Source: Acidobacteriota bacterium | Lineage (GTDB): Bacteria > Acidobacteriota > Terriglobia > Bryobacterales > Bryobacteraceae | Reading direction: 5' to 3' | Assembly: GCA_025352795.1 (NCBI GenBank) | Contig: JANXSF010000136.1 | Coordinates: 1-64,000, forward strand | DNA length: 64,000 bases | Shown here: piece by piece, positions 20,201-27,905 of the stretch | Position numbering within the stretch: the stretch's first letter is position 1 | How the letters are laid out: each line of letters starts with the position of its first letter | Translations under genes and position numbers: made by a program | Notes under the pieces: model-generated | Database searches by the model: none | Told to the model about the DNA's origin: nothing | What the model saw: only the letters and a program-made list of their open reading frames with translations

Positions 20201-20428
20201 TTGACGACATTACCTCTGCCTCGGCTAGTGGCCACGGTAGGGGTCCGCTTCGGATTGATTCCAGGGACAATTGAATACGCTGGTCCAGCCCCTGGACTGG
20301 TGGCTGGTTTGTTGCAGGTCAACGTCCGCGTTCCATTGGGAATTGCCGGGGATGTACCAGTATCGGTGAGCATCGGCGGCAATGCTGCTCAGTCGGGTGT
20401 GACTGTGGCGGTGAGGGACGCCAGGTAG
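17207..20428 (+). CDS. Secreted multi-Ig/BACON-repeat protein with TIGR03437 C-terminal domain
   Basis: 1073 residues from ATG 17207, which directly begins the signal peptide (MMRLSSTLTLFLLATASLFAQ); an upstream GTG at 17186 is in frame. Two He_PIG-like Ig domains (about 20-200) are followed by about six BACON-like repeats (about 205-825), each with a pattern such as SPTSLNF, GGNWLSV, a TP turn and GTYTG. The C-terminal domain (about 840-1070; NAASFLSADAVPG, VPYGI, LYLTGEGLV) is the Solibacter-type TIGR03437 domain, which points strongly to the lineage. Role unknown: extracellular adhesion or polymer binding is inferred from the repeats. Confidence 0.85.
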   Translation: MMRLSSTLTLFLLATASLFAQTNPVIGGSSTGYGTVAVNTTLLTPTVTGGTPGYTWTVIGTPLPAGLQILATDGRIYGAANSGTNSTGVVVRLQVTDSQNRTATRDVTLIIRNTFNFGPLNGLPSAAAGTAYNQCLTAEGGSSDIASVSYFVLTGSLPDGIFLALNTCGLGNNSASLRGSPTRGGSFPFTIRATDSEGRIVDRSLSLTVGATPTLIASPTASYDFFCTIGLNCDTPQQTIVTIQSSPANGVTPITVTSLTQQPAWLAFSCCDAVSTPTRLTITVNPNPGSTTSPGIYTTTLQVAGPAGVTPISITIKLTAGVQNGVLASPTELVFNYTTGNSAPSPQSIDLRNNGGADANYRLFATTQSGGNWIVLNSVSVSTPGSFTTQVNPVGLTLGTYRGSIVVTNLANSSVLTIPVTLNIVAANQLVLSTQSLNFSFVNGSGSPAPVQQVSVTSAGAPLALSVQFTTLSGGNWLSTSPQFTNTPANLAVSLTNTIPGPGTYTGSITVGGAGVQSQTILVSLTVTGSPSLAVSPTSLNFNQTIGGGALPSQTLSLSSGSLNYTFTASTITTDGGNWLSVGQTAGSTPVNIQVSANTAGLAVGTYTGRVVISSNDSPNSPVNVPVTLVISQTGTIGASPTALTFQYQTGADLPAGQQLLVASAIPTTFTITPTSLGGWLRVTQTNGSTPSSITISVSPVGLVAGSYTGSLSIQSATAGQISIPVTLIVTTPTSFASSPVSLGFSHRLGSTLPPSQIIKISSGTATSRFNTSVRIATGNWLSVTPVEAFTPSDVTVSVDPTILPIGDYTASVLITPVDGSPAITIPVSLSVLSAAKPLVKSLTNAASFLSADAVPGMIFTIFGVGIGPDQTTGVQLVNGVISTTTGNTRVFFDEIPAPMIYAARDQVAGVVPYGIASRSVVQLAVETRGVRSDPFQLRVSSTSPGIFTSNTSGRGNAAALNQDGSVNSAVNPANPGSVVVLYLTGEGLVTPTPSDGQLTTLPLPRLVATVGVRFGLIPGTIEYAGPAPGLVAGLLQVNVRVPLGIAGDVPVSVSIGGNAAQSGVTVAVRDAR

Positions 20429-20446
20429 CAGAAGCGTACGATGCCT

Positions 20447-20476
20447 TTGAAAGACCGCAAGGGAGCGGTCTTTCAA
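20447..20476. terminator. Bidirectional hairpin between convergent genes
   Basis: A perfect 12-bp stem (TTGAAAGACCGC, 20447-20458, with its complement at 20465-20476) surrounds a 6-nt loop. It lies 19 bp after the TIGR03437 gene and 34 bp from the end of the convergent VOC gene. No long U-tract follows, but the outer stem is AT-rich on both strands. Confidence 0.6.
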
Positions 20477-20510
20477 CCACAGGTTATCCCAACTTAACTG
20501 TCCACTCCCT

Positions 20511-21293
20511 CTACGGAGTGGCTGTTGCCTGAAAAATTGCGAATACAGCCCCTTGCGGATCGGTGATTACGGACATTCTCCCCACAGCTTCCATTGTCGT
20601 TGGGGGGAGAACCAACTTTCCACCCTTTAACTCCGCTAGAACCGCGATTGCGTCGCAATCTTCAACCGCGAAATATGGCAGCCAGTGGGGCGGCATGTTA
20701 TGACTTCGATTCCCTACAGGGGGTACGCCGCCAAGGAAATTTCCTTGATGCTGGATATGTAAATAACCAGATTTGTCGGATTCACCACTCACGAACTCCC
20801 ATCCAAACTGAGCTTTATAAAAGCTGGATGCCTTTGCTGTATCGGGAGTGCTCAAGTCCGCCCAACACAAAGTTCCTGGAACTGATCCAATGGTTGTTCC
20901 AATGTGTTGGTTGGCCTGCCAAATGCAAAACTTCGCTCCGGTTGGATCTTGCAGCACCGCCATGCGACCGAAGTCATTCACGTCGAAAGGGGCGACATTC
21001 ACAGTGGCCCCAAGGGTTGCAGCCTTTGCCGCTGATGCATCAGCGTTCTCTACTGCAATGTACAGATTCCAATGCGGTGGGGCATCTTTTTCCCCAGAGC
21101 GCATGGTATAGGCCGCTGCCGTATCAAACGAATGCAAATGGAACGTAGTATAAACTTCGTCCGATCCCATTGCGAAGTCACTGGCGGACCAGCCAAAAAG
21201 CTGTGAATAAAAATACTTCGCTGCCGCCTGATCTGTGGTCGCCAATTCAATCCAACAAAACGTTCCCGGAGCATGATGCGCAATAGGTGCCAT
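20511..21293 (-). CDS. Two-domain VOC (glyoxalase-fold) protein
   Basis: 260 residues made of two VOC modules (about 8-125 and 135-258). Each begins with a PGTFCW or PGTLCW strand, has an FGW helix end and closes with a DPTGAKFCIWQ or DPQGAVFAIFQ strand. The layout is that of CFP32/YdfO-like proteins. The fold usually binds a metal and supports isomerase, dioxygenase or binding roles; the substrate is unknown. No signal peptide. A CGGAGC sequence precedes the ATG. Confidence 0.82.
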   Translation of the reverse strand: MAPIAHHAPGTFCWIELATTDQAAAKYFYSQLFGWSASDFAMGSDEVYTTFHLHSFDTAAAYTMRSGEKDAPPHWNLYIAVENADASAAKAATLGATVNVAPFDVNDFGRMAVLQDPTGAKFCIWQANQHIGTTIGSVPGTLCWADLSTPDTAKASSFYKAQFGWEFVSGESDKSGYLHIQHQGNFLGGVPPVGNRSHNMPPHWLPYFAVEDCDAIAVLAELKGGKLVLPPTTMEAVGRMSVITDPQGAVFAIFQATATP

Positions 21294-21317
21294 GCTCCGA
21301 GTTTACGCGAATCGGCA

Positions 21318-22958
21318 TTAGTTTGCCGGTAAAGTACCGGCTACATAGAGGCTGGTATAAACTGTTGAATCGGCACCCTTCTTCTGACCTGGAATGGCAG
21401 TGTTGATCGGGCGCATCACTCGGAAAGCCACGGCATCACCGGGTTTCAACGTGCCCTGAATCCGGCGCACGTCGTCAGTGGAAGCCACTGGTTGACGATT
21501 GATGCTGAGGATCACATCGCGTTCCTTCAATTCAATCTCTTCGGCGAAACTACCCTCCTGCACGGTGGTCACATAAACACCTCGCCCTTCTGCCTTGGCA
21601 TCGGCCTTTTCTTTATCCGACAAAGGTCGAATGGAAATTCCGAACTTAGCGGGAGTCCCTTCAGGAGTGGAATCGACAGAAGGAATATCCTTGCGACGGC
21701 TGGCAAAGCGCGGATCATCTTTGAAGACTTCTTCGCGATCTTCCACCGTCACGCTGAATTCCATCTTCTTGCCTTCGCGGTCCACTGTGACCTTTAAAGC
21801 CTGTCCAATGGCCGCTTCCGATACACGAGTAATTAAATCGTCACCATCTTTAATGGGCCTGCCATTCAGTGCCGTCACCACATCTTCCGGTTTAATTCCA
21901 GCCTTCACCGCAGGTCCACCAGGAGTCACCGTTTCTACCAGCACCCCCCCACTGACACCTGCCGCCTTGAGGATTTCCGGCTTCTCCTGCTTGTTCCAGG
22001 AAATGCCGATGGAACCGCGCCGCATCCGACCGTGCTGAATAATGCTGTTGTAGACGCGAGCCATCACATTCACTGGCAGTGCGAATCCAATGCCCTGATA
22101 GCCTCCTGTCTGCGTTGCAATGGCGGTGTTGATCCCAATCACTTCACCTTTAATGTTGAGCAATGGTCCACCGGAATTACCGGGGTTGATGGCTGCATCG
22201 GTCTGAATGAAATGTTGAAAGGCTTCAGCGCCAGATACATCTCTCCCTGTGGCCGATACGATTCCAGCCGTCACACTGGCGGCAAGGCCAAACGGAGAAC
22301 CAATGGCCACCGCCCAATCACCCACCTGGACGCCGTCGGAGTTGGCGATTTTGAGGGCGGTCAGCGGTCTCTTCACATCGATCTTGATTACCGCAATGTC
22401 CGATTCCCAATCTGTGCCAATCACCTTGGCTTTGTACTCTGTTTTATCGCCAGAGAACTTCACTTTAATGCCTTCGGCTTTGTCTACAACGTGGTTGTTG
22501 GTGATGATGTAGCCATTTTTATCGACGATGAAACCAGAGCCGGTAGCTTCACGAGGGGCGCGTCGGGCACCACCACCGCCAGCTCCACCACCGCCACCAG
22601 GCATATCGCGAAAGAAGCGTCGGAACAGTTCCATACTCTCATCACCGCCACCTTCTTCGTCGTCCGGCGGAGCCTGCATGCGAGGCTGGCGCTTGGTCGC
22701 AGCGTTTTTGGGCGGAGTATAATCCGTGGTAATGTTCACTACGCTCGGCTCAGCCATTTTGGCTAAACGGGTAAAATCGGTTTCGTTCGATTGAGCAGCA
22801 GGGATTATCAGTGGGGTGGCGTCTGGGGCAGCAGTTTGCCCTTTGGCAGCGTAGACGCCAGTAGTCGCCAGAGTGCCAATGACAACTCCCAAGGACAGCG
22901 TGAAAAGGAAAATGCTTGCGGCAAGTAGTTTTTGTTGCTTAAGAATACGAGCTAACAT
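21318..22958 (-). CDS. HtrA/Deg-family periplasmic serine protease
   Basis: 546 residues. A membrane anchor or signal (about 10-35) is followed by a Gly-rich linker (about 105-135). The trypsin-like domain has the catalytic triad His in TNNHVVD, Asp in ESDIAVIK and Ser in GNSGGPL. Two PDZ domains follow (about 305-395 and 430-525). Such proteases degrade or refold misfolded envelope proteins. The start is supported by GGAGAA 10 nt upstream. It probably forms its own unit; the DMT gene ends upstream of it with a 30-bp gap. Confidence 0.92.
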   Translation of the reverse strand: MLARILKQQKLLAASIFLFTLSLGVVIGTLATTGVYAAKGQTAAPDATPLIIPAAQSNETDFTRLAKMAEPSVVNITTDYTPPKNAATKRQPRMQAPPDDEEGGGDESMELFRRFFRDMPGGGGGAGGGGARRAPREATGSGFIVDKNGYIITNNHVVDKAEGIKVKFSGDKTEYKAKVIGTDWESDIAVIKIDVKRPLTALKIANSDGVQVGDWAVAIGSPFGLAASVTAGIVSATGRDVSGAEAFQHFIQTDAAINPGNSGGPLLNIKGEVIGINTAIATQTGGYQGIGFALPVNVMARVYNSIIQHGRMRRGSIGISWNKQEKPEILKAAGVSGGVLVETVTPGGPAVKAGIKPEDVVTALNGRPIKDGDDLITRVSEAAIGQALKVTVDREGKKMEFSVTVEDREEVFKDDPRFASRRKDIPSVDSTPEGTPAKFGISIRPLSDKEKADAKAEGRGVYVTTVQEGSFAEEIELKERDVILSINRQPVASTDDVRRIQGTLKPGDAVAFRVMRPINTAIPGQKKGADSTVYTSLYVAGTLPAN

Positions 22959-22988
22959 CGGTTACGTTCTCCAAAACCAGTTTAGTGA

Positions 22989-23876
22989 TCAATTGAATGG
23001 ATGCCCTTCAGTGGGCTGCGGTTTCACTTCTGCGAACAGAATACCCAACATTATGAGCATAGCGCCAAGAGCGGCGCGTTGGGTGAGCACCTCACCCAAA
23101 ACCAGGAACGACGTCAGCCATGCGAATACTGGTTCCAGGCTGAAGATCAGCACTGCTCTGGTGGCTGAAACGTGCTGTTGCGCCCAAGTTTGAACACCAA
23201 AGGCCACTGCTGTAGCGAAAACGCCACCAATCACAATGGACCAATACGTTGCCGCAGTGGGATTCCAAAACGGCTTCTCAACTAACGGAGATCCTAAAGC
23301 GGCAAAGCATGCGCCGAATATGATTTGCCAACAAGCCATCGGTGCCACACCCACTTGCTTCGTAAAATGACTGAGGGCAATGATGTGGAACGCAAACGCC
23401 ACCGCGCACCCCACCGTCAGCCAGTCACCTTTGGAAAACGAAAGTTTCTCACCAGGCCAACTGAGCAGCGCAGTTCCAGTGACAGCAAATAGCAATCCAA
23501 CAAATTCCTGCCATCGAGGTGCACGACGAAACAACAACGCGGTAAGCATGGGCACAAATGGAATAGACAAGCCTGTTAAGAAGGCGCTCTTTGCCGGGGA
23601 GACCGTTAACAATCCAACGGTCTGCAACATGTAGCCCGACATCAAAAGTGCCCCCACTAACGCGGCAATGGCAAAGCTGCGGGCAGGCAAACGGAAAATC
23701 GTTTCGCGGCGGAAATAGAACAGCAGCACCAACGCCGCCAAGCTGAATCGCAACGCCAGATACACCAGCGAAGAAATGTCGCTCAGTGCCGATTTCACAA
23801 GCACAAACGTTCCGCCCCACAAAAGGGCAACCAGAGCCAGCGCAATTTCAGCGCGTATGTGAACCGGCAACCTCAT
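22989..23876 (-). CDS. EamA/DMT-family transporter
   Basis: 295 residues with ten hydrophobic helices in two EamA repeats (about 10-140 and 150-285). Motifs such as LLWGGTFVLVK near the start and IFSLEPVFAWLTSFLVLGE in the second repeat are typical. The family exports metabolites such as amino acids; the substrate is unknown. Its ATG overlaps the stop of the M20 peptidase gene by 4 nt, so the two are coupled. An exporter for products of that peptidase is a possible but unproven link. Confidence 0.88.
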   Translation of the reverse strand: MRLPVHIRAEIALALVALLWGGTFVLVKSALSDISSLVYLALRFSLAALVLLFYFRRETIFRLPARSFAIAALVGALLMSGYMLQTVGLLTVSPAKSAFLTGLSIPFVPMLTALLFRRAPRWQEFVGLLFAVTGTALLSWPGEKLSFSKGDWLTVGCAVAFAFHIIALSHFTKQVGVAPMACWQIIFGACFAALGSPLVEKPFWNPTAATYWSIVIGGVFATAVAFGVQTWAQQHVSATRAVLIFSLEPVFAWLTSFLVLGEVLTQRAALGAMLIMLGILFAEVKPQPTEGHPFN

Positions 23877-25084
23877 TCGGAAAGTAACAGGGCAAGAGCC
23901 AGAAAAACGCGTTTCAGCCCAAGATCACGTCCCTCTGGGTGATACCATTCAGCGGGTGTGTGTGCCCCGCCGCCCATGCCTCCGGTGCCAATGGAAACGG
24001 CAGGAAGTCCCATAGACAACGGGATGTTTGCATCAGTGGACGCACATTCAATGCGTGACCGGATTCCCAGGTGCGCATCGATGTCTCGTAGATAAGTAAC
24101 TAGCGGTGCCGATTCCGGAAGTTGCCCCCCTGGACGCTGTCCCATATCGCGAATCTTAGCGGAAACTTTCTGTGTGGCGCTTTCATTTTCCACATCACGA
24201 GCCCGTTCCACGCACTCCGTCAGCAGGTTGGTCATCTCATCTAATGCCACCTGCGTCTCTGCTCGTAAATCAAGTTTTGCCAAAGCGGAAGATGGAATGG
24301 AGTTCACTGAAATGCCACCTTCGATGATTCCGAAATTGTGGCTGGTACGGGCAAGCGATGGTTTGGCAGCCAGATGTGATGTGAACAAATGCACCGTACG
24401 GCAAAGGGCGTGTACAGGATTCCCCAATCCAAAATCGGACCATGAATGTCCGCCTGTTCCTTGAAAGGTGATTTCAAATCGGCGACTGGCCAGCGCTTGC
24501 GATGTAATGTGGCCAACAGAAGGGCCATCCAGCACTAGAAAGCTACGGATCTTTGAACCCAGAGGAGATTGCCTGCACAGGTACTTCATACCGCTCAAAT
24601 TGCCTTCGCCTTCTTCGCCCACGTTGGCCACCAGCATCAACGAAGCAGTGGTATTTTCCATTGGTGGGGATTTCTGCAATGCTCTGGCAATCGCTAATAG
24701 AGCCACCAATCCCGATCCGTTATCGGCAACTCCGGGACCATGTAGGCGACCGTCTGCTTCGAGGTAAATTTCTTCGGGACGTCGTGGCGCAAGCACTGTG
24801 TCCAGATGAGCGGTAACGGCGACGTAGGGTCCAGTGGTGGGAGTGCCGGGAAAGGCGATCACATTGCCTGCGCGGTCAATTTTGGCATCGCAACCCAAGG
24901 AACGCAAGCGGGTCAACATCCATTCGGCACGTTTTGCTTCAAAGAAAGTGGGCGCAGGAATTCGGCAAAGTTCCAGATGCTGTTCGGTGATCCACTGCCG
25001 ATCTCGGCGGAATGTTTCAATCACTTCCCGCACGCCCACCTGGCCAGCCAGTTCACCAACTCCACGTTTCGGCAAGTTTTTCAA
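23873..25084 (-). CDS. M20-family metallopeptidase
   Basis: 403 residues. Di-zinc site motifs are present: His in VTAHLDTV, bridging Asp in GVADNGSGL, catalytic Glu pair in VGEEGEGN and a final His in GGGAHTPAEW. The dimerisation insert is at about 205-315. Relatives are tripeptidase-like or acetylornithine-deacetylase-like enzymes; the substrate is not clear. No ATG is available: the frame starts best at TTG 25084, with open sequence a little further upstream, so the start is uncertain. Confidence 0.85.
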   Translation of the reverse strand: MKNLPKRGVGELAGQVGVREVIETFRRDRQWITEQHLELCRIPAPTFFEAKRAEWMLTRLRSLGCDAKIDRAGNVIAFPGTPTTGPYVAVTAHLDTVLAPRRPEEIYLEADGRLHGPGVADNGSGLVALLAIARALQKSPPMENTTASLMLVANVGEEGEGNLSGMKYLCRQSPLGSKIRSFLVLDGPSVGHITSQALASRRFEITFQGTGGHSWSDFGLGNPVHALCRTVHLFTSHLAAKPSLARTSHNFGIIEGGISVNSIPSSALAKLDLRAETQVALDEMTNLLTECVERARDVENESATQKVSAKIRDMGQRPGGQLPESAPLVTYLRDIDAHLGIRSRIECASTDANIPLSMGLPAVSIGTGGMGGGAHTPAEWYHPEGRDLGLKRVFLALALLLSE

Positions 25085-25247
25085 TCTTCGCAGCGCGTCC
25101 AGAAAACCCTCTCTATTCTTTGAGGATATACCGGATGGCTGGGTGGAGTCCGATAAACATCAGCAGAACTTAGGTCGATCCAAACGCCGCCCGACCACCG
25201 CCATGTGATATAAAAGGTAACTTCATGGCCATAATATGGAGGGTTTT

Positions 25248-26525
25248 GTGAAGCAAAAAGAGGGGTTCTACGGTTGGTGGATTTCCATCGCCGCGTTCTT
25301 TACATTCGGACTTTCCGTGGGCATTCCCTATTACGGCATGCCGTTCTTTTACGACTATTACGAAAAGACCTTCGGCTGGAATCGGTCCGACATTGTCTTT
25401 GGCTTCCCCCTGGCCGCTGTTTGCATGCTTTGGTTTGGCCCCATGGTAATTCCGAAATTCAGTCCCAGGAAAATGATCGTCGTCGGCACTGGACTCACCG
25501 CCGTGGCATTCGTTGGCTTCGGCACTATGGGTGGCAATGTTTATGTTTACTGGGCGCTGTGGCTGCTGTACATGGCGGGCTACATTCTTTCCGGCCCCAT
25601 CTCTCATCAAATTCTGATTTCACAATGGTTCCGTAAGGATCGGGGTAAGGCCATGGCTGCCACCTATCTTGGCGTCGGTCTTTTCGGTGGCATCTCCTCA
25701 AAGCTGATCGCTAAGCCTCTGACGGACATGCTTGGGTTCCAAGGTGCGCTGCTGGCCATTGGCGGCATGATGGTGCTGGCCTGGCCCTTGGCTTTGCTGG
25801 TGATGAAAGATAAACCAGCCGACATTGGGCAATTTCCAGATGGCGATTCGCAAGCCCATGCCGATACGAAAGTGGCCCCACAAACCTTTTCCTTCCTTTT
25901 GAAACAGCCCTCATTTTGGCTGCTGATGGTGGGCAGCTTGTGTTCAATTGGTGCCATTGGCTCCATCAACCAGAACATGAAGTTTGTGTTTAAGGAACAG
26001 GGATTTGTTGATCAAAATACGTTAAACAGTCTGTTCGCCGATGCTACGATGATGATTCTTTTCTCCTCCATTGGCGGCAGAATTGTGATGGGATACCTGG
26101 CCGACATTTTTCCTAAGAAATGGGTGATGCTGGCCACCTATGCACTGGTCGCCGGAACCATTCCGCTGTTGCAGATGGTAACCCCTCGCAACCCCAGTTA
26201 CGTCTACATTTTTGCAATCCTATTTGGGTTCGGTATGGGAGCGGATTATATGTTGATTCCGCTGATGGCCGCTGAACAATTTGGCGTGAATACGCTTTCC
26301 AGAGCTATGGCAATCATCCTACCGGCTGATACTATAGGACAAACGTGGTTTCCGTTTCTAATCGCAAAGATTCGCGAAAATTACGGAGGCTACTCGGCCG
26401 CCTTGAACTTTGTTTTCATCTTGGCGTTTGCCGGTGCGGTGGCGATTGCGCTCCTACCCAATCGCAAAAAGCAAGATGAGACACTTCACTTACAAAAACC
26501 TGGAGCAGTTACAGCAAGCCGCTGA
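25248..26525 (+). CDS. MFS transporter (oxalate/formate-antiporter-like)
   Basis: 425 residues from GTG 25248, chosen because GGAGGG lies 4 nt before it; an ATG at 25236 is also in frame. Twelve hydrophobic helices are visible. The N-terminal FYGWWISIAAFFTFG and the short central loop are like the OFA and monocarboxylate branch. The loop between helices 2 and 3 lacks the usual sugar-porter motif. A small acid is therefore the more likely substrate (inference). The next gene starts 50 nt before this stop, in another frame. Confidence 0.85.
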   Translation: MKQKEGFYGWWISIAAFFTFGLSVGIPYYGMPFFYDYYEKTFGWNRSDIVFGFPLAAVCMLWFGPMVIPKFSPRKMIVVGTGLTAVAFVGFGTMGGNVYVYWALWLLYMAGYILSGPISHQILISQWFRKDRGKAMAATYLGVGLFGGISSKLIAKPLTDMLGFQGALLAIGGMMVLAWPLALLVMKDKPADIGQFPDGDSQAHADTKVAPQTFSFLLKQPSFWLLMVGSLCSIGAIGSINQNMKFVFKEQGFVDQNTLNSLFADATMMILFSSIGGRIVMGYLADIFPKKWVMLATYALVAGTIPLLQMVTPRNPSYVYIFAILFGFGMGADYMLIPLMAAEQFGVNTLSRAMAIILPADTIGQTWFPFLIAKIRENYGGYSAALNFVFILAFAGAVAIALLPNRKKQDETLHLQKPGAVTASR

Positions 26526-27900
26526 GCAACTGACTCAACACGTCCGCTTTGAAACGGACAAATCGAAAGTCCAAAGCACGCTAGCCCGTCCGGTAATTGG
26601 CAAGTCTTTCCGTTTAGGGAATTCTATGGCCATTCACCCCATGGAAGGGTGCGACAGCACGCTGGACGGTCGCCCTGATAAACTTACCTACCGCCGCTAT
26701 GAGCGCTTCGCCCGCGGGGGTGCCAAGTTGATCTGGTTTGAAGCCACTGCCGTACGGGAAGATGGCCGCGCCAACACCCGACAACTGTGGATCAATAAAG
26801 ATAACGTCGACGATTACACACGCATCCTGGAAATGATTCGACGTGAACATATGGCTCGCTTCGGGACTACTGATGATCTACTTGAACCAATACAGCTAAC
26901 CCATTCAGGGCGCTACTCTATTCCTAAGAAAACTATTGCCTATCATCATCCATTGATCGACCAGAAATCGGGCATCCCAGCGGACTATCCGGTGATCACC
27001 GATGGCGAATTGGAACGCCTGGAAGATGCCTATGCCGACGCCGTAAAACTCGCCGTGCAAGCAGGCTTTCGAGCTGTTGAATTGAAAGTTACCCATGGCT
27101 ACCTGTTGGCCGAACTGTTAGGGGCGAAGACGCGCGAAGGCCGTTATGGTGGGAGTCTGGAAAATCGTACACGGATGATCCGCAACATCATGGGGAAGAT
27201 CCGCGCCGCCACAGGCAATCAGTTAACCTTGCTGATGCGGTTAGGCTGCTTTGATTCTGTCCCATACATGAATGGCCCCGACGGAGTGGGCATTCCGCTG
27301 CCCTACCCGGTTCCCTACCCCTGGGGCTGGGGCGTGGATTCCAATAATCCAATGCGGGAAGATTTGACTGAAGTGAAGCAGGCCATTGGATGGTTCAAAG
27401 ATTGGGGCATTGAACTGTTGAATGTTTCGATAGGTTGCCCCTACTACAATCCGCATATTGTGCGTCCATTTGAAAAGCCCGATGAGAGTAATTACGAACA
27501 GCCAGAGCATCCCATTGTAGGGGTGGATCGGCACTTTCGAATCGCTGGAGAACTGCAACGTGCGCATCCAGATTTACCAATGGTTGGTTCAGGTTACAGT
27601 TGGTTGCAAATCTATTCAATTAACGCCGCTGCGCACAATGTGGCACGGGGAAATATTGCGATTTTTGGTATTGGAAGGAACGCCCTGGCCTACCCTGATT
27701 TCGCCGTGGACATAGCCGAAAAAGGTGAGTTGGATGAGGCTCGAGTTTGTAAAACTCTCACCTATTGCACTTTTCTCATGCGCAACAAAAGCAATGCCTT
27801 GGGACAGTTCCCCACCGGCTGCCCACCTTTCGACAAGATGATGTATGGCCCAATCATGAAGGAAGCGCGTGAAGCCTTTCGTGTGCTGAACAAAAAATAA
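26476..27900 (+). CDS. NADH:flavin oxidoreductase (old yellow enzyme family)
   Basis: 474 residues from ATG 26476. A TIM-barrel flavoprotein: the N-terminal strand has the phosphate/flavin region RLGNSMAIHPMEG, then IQLTHSGRYS, HGYLLAELLGAKTREGRYGG, ENRTR and, near the end, FGIGRNALAYPDF. There is no C-terminal FeS/FAD extension of the 2,4-dienoyl-CoA reductase type. It should reduce an activated C=C or similar bond using FMN. It overlaps the transporter gene by 50 nt and is followed after 5 nt by a lyase-like gene, so the three probably act in one pathway. Confidence 0.85.
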   Translation: MRHFTYKNLEQLQQAAEQLTQHVRFETDKSKVQSTLARPVIGKSFRLGNSMAIHPMEGCDSTLDGRPDKLTYRRYERFARGGAKLIWFEATAVREDGRANTRQLWINKDNVDDYTRILEMIRREHMARFGTTDDLLEPIQLTHSGRYSIPKKTIAYHHPLIDQKSGIPADYPVITDGELERLEDAYADAVKLAVQAGFRAVELKVTHGYLLAELLGAKTREGRYGGSLENRTRMIRNIMGKIRAATGNQLTLLMRLGCFDSVPYMNGPDGVGIPLPYPVPYPWGWGVDSNNPMREDLTEVKQAIGWFKDWGIELLNVSIGCPYYNPHIVRPFEKPDESNYEQPEHPIVGVDRHFRIAGELQRAHPDLPMVGSGYSWLQIYSINAAAHNVARGNIAIFGIGRNALAYPDFAVDIAEKGELDEARVCKTLTYCTFLMRNKSNALGQFPTGCPPFDKMMYGPIMKEAREAFRVLNKK

Positions 27901-27905
27901 ATTCC

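Noticed and set aside
17207-20428. Possible DNA-level repeat array in the TIGR03437 gene
   Set aside because: The repeats are protein domains with diverged DNA; no near-identical tandem copies were seen.
22032-22766. 244-codon open frame on the plus strand
   Set aside because: Antisense to the clear HtrA protease gene and without motifs.
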